A DNA stretch of 64,000 bases, taken from Ignavibacteriota bacterium (GTDB taxonomy: Bacteria; Bacteroidota; Ignavibacteria; Ignavibacteriales; Ignavibacteriaceae). The notes under the pieces were generated by a model. It saw only the letters and a list, made by a program, of their open reading frames with translations, ran no database searches and was not told the DNA's origin. The DNA is taken from the NCBI GenBank assembly GCA_013285425.1, contig CP053447.1, positions 312,954-376,953 of the forward strand. Direction: 5' to 3'. Numbering within the stretch: position 1 is the stretch's first letter; each line of letters opens with the position of its first letter. Shown here piece by piece: positions 16,141 to 24,645 of the stretch. The position numbers and the translations under genes were made by a program.

Positions 16141-17820
16141 ATGTCATTCAAATATTTGATTGGTGAATATTCAAAAACAATTGATGAATTAACAGATAAA
16201 TTGAATCAGGAAAAGGTAATTGACAGAATATGGGAAAAGGATTTTACAGTCTGGAATAAGAATCCCGAAGAAATATCAAACAGACTCGGCTGGCTCGATA
16301 GTGTTGAAATAAGCCGAAAGTCATTAAAAGAAATTTATGAATTTGTTTATGATGTTAAAGTAGCCGGATATACGCATGTTTTATTAATGGGAATGGGCGG
16401 ATCATCATTAGCTCCCGAAGTTTTCAGATTAACATTTGGTGTAAAAGAGGGATTTCTGGATTTGGCTGTAATTGATTCAACTCATCCGGAAGTTGTAATG
16501 GATTATGCAAAAAAATTTGATCCGCATAAAACATTATATATCGTTTCTACTAAGTCTGGCGGAACGGTTGAAACTTTTTCTTTTATGAAGTTCTTCTACA
16601 ATTTTGCCTGTCACATTTTAGGCGAAGATGAAGCAGGTAATCATTTTGCTGCTATTACTGATCCTGGAAGCGGGCTGCAAAAAATTGCTGAGGAACTAAA
16701 GTTCAGAAAAGTATTTTTAAACGACCCGAACATCGGAGGAAGATTTTCTGCTTTGTCGTTATTTGGATTGGTTCCGGCTGCGTTAGTTGGAGTTGATATT
16801 GAAAAGATTTTATCTGCTGCAGAGGAAGAGGTAACAGACTGTAGAAAATCAGGAGTTGAATTTTCATCAAACATTGCCGCACAAATTGGTCTAATAATCG
16901 GAGGACTTGGTAAAAAAGGAATTGATAAACTTACGTTTATTATATCGCCGGAATTAAAATATCTGGGTGCATGGTTGGAACAGTTGATTGCTGAAAGCAC
17001 AGGTAAAACCGGTAAAGGAATTCTTCCAGTTGATTTGGAAGTAATTGAAGACCCTGTATTCTATTCAAATGATAGATTGTTTGTTTATTTAAAATTTAAA
17101 AGTGATACAGCTTATGATGATAAGACTGTTAAAATAAAAAATGCCGGTTTTCCAATCATTGAAATTGAAATCGAAAACAAACTTGAATTAGGTAAGCAGT
17201 ATTTTTTGTGGGAATTTGCAACTGCCGTTATAGGATGGGTTTTGCAAATTCATCCGTTTGATCAACCGAATGTTGAACAGGCAAAAGTTGTTGCCAGACA
17301 AATGGTAAAAGATTATCAGGAAAACGGAAAGCTGCCTGAGCTAACTCCAACACTTGAAGATGAAGGTATAAAAGTTTATGGAAATGTTAAATCAAAATTG
17401 ATTCCTGAAACATTGCCATTATTCTTATCCGATTGCAGAGGCGGAACAAATTATATTGCTATTCAGGCTTATCTTAATCCAACCCAGGAAATAACCGAAG
17501 CTTTACAAAACCTGAGAACAAAAATTCAGAAGAAGTATAAAACTGCAACAACACTTGGTTTCGGTCCGAGATTTCTTCATTCAACCGGTCAGCTTCACAA
17601 AGGTGATTCAGGCAACGGATATTTTATCCAGTTTGTTTCGGAGATAGAAGATGATCTTCCGATCCCGGAAAATATAGGTGAGGAAAAAACATCGATAACA
17701 TTTGGAGTATTGATTAAAGCCCAGGCATTAGGCGACAGACAAGCTTTACTTGATAATAAAAGGAAAGTGATAACAATAGATCTCGGCAGTGATATTATTA
17801 ATTCTATAAAGCAGCTTTAG
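16141..17820 (+). CDS. pgi: Glucose-6-phosphate isomerase
   Basis: It interconverts glucose 6-phosphate and fructose 6-phosphate in glycolysis. The sugar-isomerase motifs are visible: MGMGGSSLAPEV, the phosphate-binding STKSGGTVETFSF, GGRFSALS and HPFDQPNVE. The sequence type resembles the isomerase half of bifunctional transaldolase/phosphoglucose isomerases found in Chlorobi and Cyanobacteria, but here it stands alone with no transaldolase domain. A GAAAGGAT site precedes the ATG. It appears monocistronic. The general fold assignment is firm. Confidence 0.9.
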   Translation: MSFKYLIGEYSKTIDELTDKLNQEKVIDRIWEKDFTVWNKNPEEISNRLGWLDSVEISRKSLKEIYEFVYDVKVAGYTHVLLMGMGGSSLAPEVFRLTFGVKEGFLDLAVIDSTHPEVVMDYAKKFDPHKTLYIVSTKSGGTVETFSFMKFFYNFACHILGEDEAGNHFAAITDPGSGLQKIAEELKFRKVFLNDPNIGGRFSALSLFGLVPAALVGVDIEKILSAAEEEVTDCRKSGVEFSSNIAAQIGLIIGGLGKKGIDKLTFIISPELKYLGAWLEQLIAESTGKTGKGILPVDLEVIEDPVFYSNDRLFVYLKFKSDTAYDDKTVKIKNAGFPIIEIEIENKLELGKQYFLWEFATAVIGWVLQIHPFDQPNVEQAKVVARQMVKDYQENGKLPELTPTLEDEGIKVYGNVKSKLIPETLPLFLSDCRGGTNYIAIQAYLNPTQEITEALQNLRTKIQKKYKTATTLGFGPRFLHSTGQLHKGDSGNGYFIQFVSEIEDDLPIPENIGEEKTSITFGVLIKAQALGDRQALLDNKRKVITIDLGSDIINSIKQL

Positions 17821-17873
17821 ATCAAACTGATTTTTTGTTAGCAGTAGCTTGAGATGCTAATATTACAGCGATT

Positions 17874-18395
17874 TTATTTTCTGTTATAAAAACCTAAAAT
17901 AATTCCAAGAGCCAGCGACCAGAGTGCAGCTAATCCTATTTGAAACTCCTTTGGTAAAATAAAGGTAATGGTATGTGCAGGAATCCAGAACCAGATTAAA
18001 GAATAAAATCCTTTATCAATATTTTTCCAGTTGTTCTGCCGCGCTATTAAATTATCAAGCAATCTATGCATTAAAACCAAAAACGGTCCGAATTGTAAAT
18101 TCATAGTAGTTGAAATTGAAAATGATTTTCCGAGTCCCGATAATTGCGGTAAAAAATTTTGTTCAATTAAACTGTCAACAAATCCGTTAAAACCGATAAA
18201 AGCATATTTTATAAACACTGCAAGCACAGCCCATTCTGACATTTTTAAAACAAGAACAAAAGGTTTATAAGGCAGTTGAGCTTTTCTTGTGATTAACCAA
18301 TAAGAAACCATATCGCCAAGAGTTCCAAGTATTGCAAATTGAATCATTGCTGAAATTATCGGATACTCTTTTACGAATTCAATATACCAGTTCAT
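17874..18395 (-). CDS. Integral membrane protein, possibly Mpv17/PMP22-like
   Basis: The ATG at 18395 (MNWYIEFVKEYPI) with AAAAAGGT just upstream is preferred over the TTG at 18425. Four hydrophobic stretches are spread over ~173 residues. The C-terminal block (IWFWIPAHTITFILP...LAALWSLALG) and the YPIISAMIQFAILGTLGDM opening resemble the eukaryotic/bacterial Mpv17-PMP22 family, whose function in bacteria is unknown. The assignment is tentative. It is divergent from the arsenic operon and probably not related to it. Confidence 0.7.
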   Translation of the reverse strand: MNWYIEFVKEYPIISAMIQFAILGTLGDMVSYWLITRKAQLPYKPFVLVLKMSEWAVLAVFIKYAFIGFNGFVDSLIEQNFLPQLSGLGKSFSISTTMNLQFGPFLVLMHRLLDNLIARQNNWKNIDKGFYSLIWFWIPAHTITFILPKEFQIGLAALWSLALGIILGFYNRK

Positions 18396-18471
18396 AATAC
18401 CTTTTTTAAAATAATAGCTGATCAAAATTAGACTGATTAAAAAGTATAACCAAATTGCAGATAAATTTTAC

Positions 18472-18508
18472 TTGACCTTAATTATTTATCTATCGTATAT
18501 TTACGATA
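18472..18508 (+). promoter_or_regulatory. ars operon promoter with ArsR operator
   Basis: The -35 TTGACC (18472-18477) and -10 TATATT (18496-18501) are 18 bases apart. A perfect seven-base inverted repeat, TATCGTA-TATT-TACGATA (18491-18508), covers the -10. This is the expected design for repression by the ArsR-type regulator that starts at 18527, with release by arsenite. The ribosome binding site AAAGGGAA follows. Confidence 0.8.
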
Positions 18509-18526
18509 AACGAAAAGGGAAATAAT

Positions 18527-18844
18527 ATGGCTGTTGCCAAAAGAGAAGAATTTAAAGCTGAGGATATCTGGCTGGCTGATATTGCAAAAGCACTGTCTCA
18601 TCCGGCAAGGATAAGCATACTTAAGATACTAACAGATATGAATGTTTGTATGTGTGGAGATATTGTTGAACTTCTTCCGCTCTCGCAATCAACTGTTTCG
18701 CAGCATCTGAAAGAATTAAAAAGAGTTGGATTGATCCAGGGTGATGTTGATGCTCCTAAAGTGTGTTATTGTGTTAATAATAAAACACTTCAAAAAGCAA
18801 AAAAGGAATTTGATAAATTATTTAATAAAATCTGTGCCTGTTAA
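18527..18844 (+). CDS. arsR: ArsR-family metalloregulatory repressor
   Basis: A 105-residue winged-helix protein: [13 protein letters not shown] opens the fold and [18 protein letters not shown] is the recognition helix. Cysteine pairs VCMCGD (~44) and VCYCVN, plus a C-terminal CAC, could hold As(III). The CxC before the recognition helix is the classic ArsR/SmtB alpha3 site. It probably binds the dyad at 18491-18508 and controls arsM. The gene is followed 17 bases later by arsM. Confidence 0.9.
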   Translation: MAVAKREEFKAEDIWLADIAKALSHPARISILKILTDMNVCMCGDIVELLPLSQSTVSQHLKELKRVGLIQGDVDAPKVCYCVNNKTLQKAKKEFDKLFNKICAC

Positions 18845-18861
18845 ACTGAAAGAGAAAAAAA

Positions 18862-19659
18862 ATGAATGAACAAAAAAATGTGAAAGAAATTGTCAAAGAA
18901 AAATATGCAGCGATAGCTGTTTCATCAGCTAGAAAGTGCTGCTGCGGATCTTCGAACAATAAAATTGTTAACTACACAATTATGAAAGATAATTATGAAC
19001 ATCTTGAAGGCTATGTTGCAGAAGCTGATCTTGGTTTGGGATGCGGCTTACCTACTGAATTTGCTGATATAAAAAAAGGAGATATAGTTATTGATCTCGG
19101 CTCAGGTGCGGGTAATGATGTATTTGTTGCAAGAGCTTTAGCAGGTGATGAAGGAAGGGTAATTGGAATTGATTTTACGGATGAAATGATAATCAAAGCT
19201 AATTATAATCTTGATAGGCTTGGTTATAAAAATGTTGAATTTAAATTTGGTGAAATTGAAGACCTGCCGGTAGAAGAAAACTTTGCAGATGTGGTTGTTA
19301 GTAATTGTGTGCTTAATCTTGTTCCTGATAAGCAAAAAGCTTTTGATGAAATTTTTCGTGTCTTAAAATCTGGCGGACATTTTTGTGTTTCGGATATTGT
19401 AATTAAAGGAGAACTGCATCAAGGACTTAAAGAATCAGCCGAGATGTATGCAGGATGTGTTGCAGGTGCTGTTCAACAGGAAGAATATATCAGAATTATC
19501 GGTAAATCTGGTTTCAAAAATATTGAGATCAAAAAGAACAAGACTATTGAACTGCCGGATGAGGTTTTAACAAAGCATCTGAACAAAGAACAGATGAAAG
19601 AATACAAAGAAAAACGGACCGGAATTTTTAGTATAACTGTTGTTGGGTATAAATCTTAA
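18862..19659 (+). CDS. arsM: Arsenite methyltransferase
   Basis: ArsM transfers methyl groups from SAM to arsenite for detoxification. The N-terminus has the cysteine cluster ARKCCCGSS, and the SAM site reads VIDLGSGAGNDVFVA followed by GIDFTDEMI. Later motifs SNCVLNLVPDK and MYAGCVAGAVQQEEY supply the conserved cysteines that bind arsenic in the family. Length 265 is usual. Its place directly behind arsR under one operator supports the call. The thioredoxin-like protein at 19717 could reduce it or its product. Confidence 0.92.
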   Translation: MNEQKNVKEIVKEKYAAIAVSSARKCCCGSSNNKIVNYTIMKDNYEHLEGYVAEADLGLGCGLPTEFADIKKGDIVIDLGSGAGNDVFVARALAGDEGRVIGIDFTDEMIIKANYNLDRLGYKNVEFKFGEIEDLPVEENFADVVVSNCVLNLVPDKQKAFDEIFRVLKSGGHFCVSDIVIKGELHQGLKESAEMYAGCVAGAVQQEEYIRIIGKSGFKNIEIKKNKTIELPDEVLTKHLNKEQMKEYKEKRTGIFSITVVGYKS

Positions 19660-19716
19660 TTAAAATTATTAATAAGTATTATTTCAGCAGGACATAAAAA
19701 TTTTAGAAAGGGAATA

Positions 19717-20271
19717 ATGAACTGGTTAACAAATTTTGAACAAGCAAAAGAAGATGCGGCAAAATCACGTAAAATAATACTCCTTCAGTTTGAAATGGAG
19801 AATTGCGGAGGTTGTGCTAAACTGGAAAAATTAACTTATACGGATCCTAAAGTAGAAAAAGATATTAACGAATGGTTCGTACCGCTTAAACTTGATATTA
19901 TTAAAGACAGAGAAGTACGAAGAAATTTTGGCGCTTACTGGACTCCATCAATTTATTTTATTGATTCAAATGGAAATTCGTATTATCATTTTAATGGTTT
20001 TCTTCCGCCTGAGGAATTCAGAATAGTTTTACGATTAGGTTTAACAGAGACCATTATGCCCCGCGGAAGATATGATGATATAATTAAAATAATTGATCTT
20101 GATATAGAAGATTTTAAAAACAATTCATCTTTTCCAAAGCTATTGCTTCAAAGAGAATTGGCTCGTTACATTAAGACAAAAGATAATTCTTTACTTCGGC
20201 AGACACTTAAAGATATCCAAAAGGATTTTCCACATTCGCTTGAATCAAAGATGAACTATTGGGATTTATAG
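19717..20271 (+). CDS. Thioredoxin-fold protein with CGGC motif
   Basis: Residues ~1-110 are thioredoxin-like, with the redox motif NCGGCAKLE at ~30 and a cis-proline region WTPSIYFID. The ~70 C-terminal residues are helical. There is no signal peptide, so it is cytoplasmic. It begins behind AAAGGGA, 57 bases after arsM, and may belong to the arsenic operon as a reductant. That link is inference; it could equally be a general DUF255-like or thioredoxin-like protein. Confidence 0.8.
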   Translation: MNWLTNFEQAKEDAAKSRKIILLQFEMENCGGCAKLEKLTYTDPKVEKDINEWFVPLKLDIIKDREVRRNFGAYWTPSIYFIDSNGNSYYHFNGFLPPEEFRIVLRLGLTETIMPRGRYDDIIKIIDLDIEDFKNNSSFPKLLLQRELARYIKTKDNSLLRQTLKDIQKDFPHSLESKMNYWDL

Positions 20272-20432
20272 AAGTAATACTTTCAGAAATTTTTAGTTTA
20301 TTTTCATAAGCATCAATCCGCTGATTTGTTCTTCAGTTAAAACAATAATCAATCATTAACACTTGAGAATAATTGCTTGAAATTCAGTTAAGTTATTAGC
20401 TTATTTACATAGTAATTATTGATTGGATTATT

Positions 20433-20831
20433 ATGTTTAATAAGCCCGATAAATTACTCACTGTTTTTCTTTGGCTTGTATCGCTCCATTCTTTTTTTGT
20501 AGGTACAGGACTTATTTTATTACCAACCTCTGCGTTTGAGTTTTTAGGATTTTTACCAACCTACGACAGATTTTTTTCAACACAAGGCGGTGTATTTCAT
20601 TTTGCTATGTCCGTTGCTTATGGAATGGCAGCTTATAATTTAATTAAAAATAAGCAGCTGGTTGTATTTTCGGTTATAGTAAAATTTATTGCAGCAGTAT
20701 TCCTGATAATTTACTTTGTTTTCATAAGCCGTCAATGGTTGATTATTGCTTCAGCAATTGCAGATATGTTAATGGGAATAGTGATATTGCTTCTTTATAA
20801 AAAATTAGAAACAGGAAATTATTTTAATTGA
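20433..20831 (+). CDS. Small four-helix membrane protein
   Basis: 132 residues with four hydrophobic segments (about 10-32, 50-69, 78-98 and 101-124) and a basic C-terminus. No family is recognised. It ends seven bases before the epimerase gene, so the two are probably co-expressed. Confidence 0.7.
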   Translation: MFNKPDKLLTVFLWLVSLHSFFVGTGLILLPTSAFEFLGFLPTYDRFFSTQGGVFHFAMSVAYGMAAYNLIKNKQLVVFSVIVKFIAAVFLIIYFVFISRQWLIIASAIADMLMGIVILLLYKKLETGNYFN

Positions 20832-20838
20832 GACAAGT

Positions 20839-22494
20839 ATGAATAAGTTACCATCAATAGTTATAACAGGTGCAAGCGGATTTGTTGGAAGCAATATGAT
20901 TGAATTTCTTAAAGAAGAATATTTGATTTTTGCCATTGCAAGACGATCGAGAAAAGAAGCAAATATTCCATACCATCCCAATCTTCACTGGCTGCAATGT
21001 GATATTTCCAATCAATCAGCACTTAACGAAGCATCGGATTATGTTAACAAAAATGGCGGTGCAGATTTTATACTGCATCTTGCAGCATTTTATGATTTTA
21101 CTTATAAAGATAATCCTGCTTATCAGTCAGTAAATATTGATGGTACAAAAAACATACTCGGCTTTGCAGAAAAGGTAAACATTAAAAGATTCATTTTTGC
21201 AAGCTCACTTGCAGCTTGTGAATTTCCGGAAAGCGGAAAAGTAATTACTGAAAAAACTTCACCTGATGCACAGTATCAATATGCAATAAGTAAAAAGAAA
21301 GGGGAAGAATTTGTAAAAGAGTATTCAGCAAAGTTTAATTGCTCCATAGTTCGCTTTGCTGCTGTTTACAGCGACTGGTGCGAGTTTGCACCGCTTTATA
21401 AATTTCTATCAACATGGTTATCACGAAAAATTGAATCGAGAATAATCGGCGGCAGGGGAGAATCTGCAATACCGTATATTCATATAAGAGATTTATGTGA
21501 ACTGATAAAAATTATCATTCTAAAAACAAACGAGCTTCCTGTCTTTGATATTTATAATGCAAGCCCAAATGGATCAACCTCTCATAAGGAGTTGTTCGGA
21601 ATATCAACAAGATATTATTATGGCGAAGTAATAAAACCGATTAACTTGCCTAAGTTTCTGGCATATCCTGCACTGATAGCCAGGAGGCTTTTAAAAATAT
21701 TTAAACTTACCTGTGAGAATCCTTTTGAACAATTCTGGATGGTAAAATATATTGATAAAAAACTTGATGTTGATTCTTCATACACTACTTCCGAACTTGA
21801 TTGGCAGACTAAACCGAGATATCATATTAACAGAAGATTATTATTTCTGCTTGAAAAAATGAAAAGTCACCCGGATGAATGGCGTGTAAAAAATGAAGCC
21901 GCATTAAAGAGAATTGCACATAGAGCAAATCTGATGATTTATGAAAAGATGATTGAACAAAAGGACGCTATCTTAGCAAATATTGTTGAGATAATTTTAA
22001 CTGAAAATCCGAAAGGTGTTTTCTCAAAGTATAAAAATATGCCAATTAACGATTTTCAGTGTTATATGAGCGCATTATACCACTTATTACTTGCAACCGT
22101 AAGAAGCAGCGACAGAAGCCTGCTGCTTAAGTATATAGATGAAATTGCAATTAAAAGATTTGCAGAAGGATTTGAACCGGAAATACTATGCAGCACATTA
22201 AAAACATTCAGCAGTGTAATTATAAAACATCTTAGCGCTTATAAGGAATTAAGTTCTATCAAACAGGAGCTATACGATAATATCGGACTTACTTTTCAGA
22301 TCGCACAGGACGAAATAGAAGATTTATATGACAGCCTTATTAAGAAAATCTCGATTGAAAAAATTGCAAAATCATCATTACTGCCGGATTGTAAAGAGCT
22401 GCAGAAAATGATTCGTCAGCTCAGTGCTTTTTATCAGGTATCGCCTGAAGAATTTAATATATCAAATGAAGAGCTTATAGACACACTAAAATAA
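20839..22494 (+). CDS. NAD(P)-dependent epimerase/dehydratase (extended SDR) with C-terminal helical extension
   Basis: The Rossmann start ITGASGFVGSN (9-19) binds NAD(P). YAISK (~152-156) is the YxxxK catalytic pair, preceded by SSLAAC with the serine. Residues 1-~330 cover a nucleotide-sugar epimerase/NAD-dependent reductase fold (PYIHIRDLCELI, ASPNGSTS). Residues ~340-551 form a mostly helical domain rich in charged residues that I do not recognise and that SDR enzymes normally lack. The substrate is unknown. It probably pairs with the membrane protein at 20433. Confidence 0.8.
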   Translation: MNKLPSIVITGASGFVGSNMIEFLKEEYLIFAIARRSRKEANIPYHPNLHWLQCDISNQSALNEASDYVNKNGGADFILHLAAFYDFTYKDNPAYQSVNIDGTKNILGFAEKVNIKRFIFASSLAACEFPESGKVITEKTSPDAQYQYAISKKKGEEFVKEYSAKFNCSIVRFAAVYSDWCEFAPLYKFLSTWLSRKIESRIIGGRGESAIPYIHIRDLCELIKIIILKTNELPVFDIYNASPNGSTSHKELFGISTRYYYGEVIKPINLPKFLAYPALIARRLLKIFKLTCENPFEQFWMVKYIDKKLDVDSSYTTSELDWQTKPRYHINRRLLFLLEKMKSHPDEWRVKNEAALKRIAHRANLMIYEKMIEQKDAILANIVEIILTENPKGVFSKYKNMPINDFQCYMSALYHLLLATVRSSDRSLLLKYIDEIAIKRFAEGFEPEILCSTLKTFSSVIIKHLSAYKELSSIKQELYDNIGLTFQIAQDEIEDLYDSLIKKISIEKIAKSSLLPDCKELQKMIRQLSAFYQVSPEEFNISNEELIDTLK

Positions 22495-22643
22495 AATCCT
22501 TTTAAACTTAAGGACTGATTTCAGTATATTTGCACCGCAATGAATAAGAAAAAAAATTATTAGCTTTTCTTTTAACCTCAAAAGGCTTGTAGTTACAAGT
22601 CATCCGATTATTTTAATCAGTTTATAAAATCATTAAAAAGTAT

Positions 22644-24251
22644 ATGAATATCCTTAAAGAAATAAAGAACAGAAAAACATTCGCGATAATTAGTCACCCC
22701 GATGCCGGTAAAACAACCTTAACAGAAAAATTATTGCTGTTCAGCGGTGCAATTCAGATTGCTGGTGCAGTGAAATCCAATAAAATAAGAAAAACAGCTG
22801 CAAGTGATTTTCAGGAAATTGAAAAACAAAGAGGTATTTCTATCTCAACATCAGTTTTAAGTTTTAAATATGATGGGTATAATATCAATCTGCTTGATAC
22901 ACCCGGACATAAAGATTTTGCAGAAGATACTTATCGCACTTTAACCGCTGTAGATAGTGTAATTCTTGTTATAGACTGTGTTAAAGGTGTTGAAGAACAA
23001 ACAGAAAAGCTGATGAATGTTTGCAGAATGCGTAACACACCCGTAATAGTTTTTATTAATAAACTGGACCGCGAAGGCAGAAATCCGATTGAACTGCTTG
23101 ATGAAATTGAAGCAAAACTTGAAATTAAAGTACAACCATTAACATATCCGATGGGAATAGGAGTAAGTTTTAGAGGAGTTTATAATATTTATGAAAACGT
23201 ATTTTCGTTTTTCAAAGCAAATAAACAAAGAGTGGAAGAAGAGATAGAAAGATTTAATGGTGTAGATGATCCTAAACTTACAGAATGGTTTGGTGATGAT
23301 GCTAAAAAACTAAAAGATGATATCGAATTAATTCAAGGTGCTTATGATCATTTTAATGTAAGTGATTATTTAAATGGAAATGTGGCTCCGGTTTTCTTTG
23401 GAAGTGCAATTAATAATTTTGGTATAAAAGAATTACTTAATACTTTTGTTAAAATAGCACCACAGCCGCAGCCGAGAGATACAACTTCCGGAATTATAAA
23501 TCCGGACGATGAACATTTTTCTGGTTTTGTTTTTAAAATCCATGCTAATCTTGACCCTAAGCACCGGAACAGAATTGCTTTCTTAAGGGTTTGTTCAGGT
23601 AAGTTTGAAAGAAATAAATTTTATCATCATGTTAGATTAAACCGGGATATAAAATTTCCAAATCCTGCTTCTTTTATGGCACAGGATAAAACAACAATTG
23701 ATGAGGCATTCCCCGGTGATGTAATTGGACTATATGATGCTGGTAATTTTAAGATTGGTGATACGATTACCGAAGGTGAAGATTTTATGTATAAAGGGAT
23801 TCCTACTTTTTCACCTGAAATATTTAAAGAGCTTCATCTTGAAGATCCATTTAAATCCAAACAGCTTAATAAGGGTATTATGCAATTAACAGATGAAGGA
23901 CTTGCTCAGGTTTTTATTCAGAATAACGGAAGCAGAAAAGTGGTAGGTACAGTTGGCGATCTTCAGTTTGATGTACTTGAATACAGATTACTGAATGAAT
24001 ACGGCGCACAATGCCGGTTTCGTCCGTTAAATTATTATAAAGCCTGCTGGATTGTTTATGAAAATGAAGATGATATTGCTGAATTAAAAAGAATAAGGTC
24101 ACATAATTTATTTTTTGATAAGCATAACAAACTTGTATTTTTAGCTGAGTCTCAATACTCGATTACAAGTGCTAAGGAAAAAAATCCTAAAGCAAAGTTC
24201 TTGTTCAGCGTTGAGCATAATACTCAGACACACGAACTTGAAGTTGGATAA
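22644..24251 (+). CDS. prfC: Peptide chain release factor 3 (RF3 GTPase)
   Basis: The GTP-binding motifs are SHPDAGKT (17-24), the switch segment with QRGISI, DTPGHKDF, and NKLDREG. Length (535) and the C-terminal domains fit RF3, which recycles RF1/RF2 from the ribosome after termination. The RF3-specific AAVKSNK-like and ASDF segments (AGAVKSNKIRKTAASDF) separate it from EF-G. It appears monocistronic; no clear Shine-Dalgarno site is seen before the ATG at 22644. Confidence 0.95.
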   Translation: MNILKEIKNRKTFAIISHPDAGKTTLTEKLLLFSGAIQIAGAVKSNKIRKTAASDFQEIEKQRGISISTSVLSFKYDGYNINLLDTPGHKDFAEDTYRTLTAVDSVILVIDCVKGVEEQTEKLMNVCRMRNTPVIVFINKLDREGRNPIELLDEIEAKLEIKVQPLTYPMGIGVSFRGVYNIYENVFSFFKANKQRVEEEIERFNGVDDPKLTEWFGDDAKKLKDDIELIQGAYDHFNVSDYLNGNVAPVFFGSAINNFGIKELLNTFVKIAPQPQPRDTTSGIINPDDEHFSGFVFKIHANLDPKHRNRIAFLRVCSGKFERNKFYHHVRLNRDIKFPNPASFMAQDKTTIDEAFPGDVIGLYDAGNFKIGDTITEGEDFMYKGIPTFSPEIFKELHLEDPFKSKQLNKGIMQLTDEGLAQVFIQNNGSRKVVGTVGDLQFDVLEYRLLNEYGAQCRFRPLNYYKACWIVYENEDDIAELKRIRSHNLFFDKHNKLVFLAESQYSITSAKEKNPKAKFLFSVEHNTQTHELEVG

Positions 24252-24280
24252 AATCATTACTTAACACAAAGAAGTAAAGT

Positions 24281-24586
24281 TCATTCATAATAATCAATCT
24301 TGCAGCCGCAACCGTCCCATTTACGTTCGTAATAATCAAGGCGTTCCTGAATTAATGAATCAGCATCTTTCATTGAATCCATTTTTCTCAATAATACTTC
24401 TTTCTTAAAAGTAATCTCCTGAATAAACAGAATGCCATTATATTTTAATAAGCGGATATGATCAGAAAGGTAAGTGTCTTCTTCTCTTAAAATCTCAGCA
24501 TCCTTTAACACAGTATGCAATTCGTGTTCTTCAATAATAATATATTTTGAATTTAATGCTTTTGAAAATATTTCTTCGGTTATCAT
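24281..24586 (-). CDS. Hypothetical 101-residue protein
   Basis: A charged, probably alpha/beta protein with no signal peptide. The C-terminus has WDGCGCKIDYYE, a CxC motif that might bind metal. No family is recognised. It is convergent with prfC and lies before the antiporter gene on the same strand, 59 bases downstream of it. Amino-acid composition looks natural for a real protein. The ribosome binding site is weak. Confidence 0.65.
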   Translation of the reverse strand: MITEEIFSKALNSKYIIIEEHELHTVLKDAEILREEDTYLSDHIRLLKYNGILFIQEITFKKEVLLRKMDSMKDADSLIQERLDYYERKWDGCGCKIDYYE

Positions 24587-24645
24587 AACAAATAAATTTT
24601 TAATCTGTATGATGGTTCTTAGTTCTAAAAGTTGCAGAGAAAATT

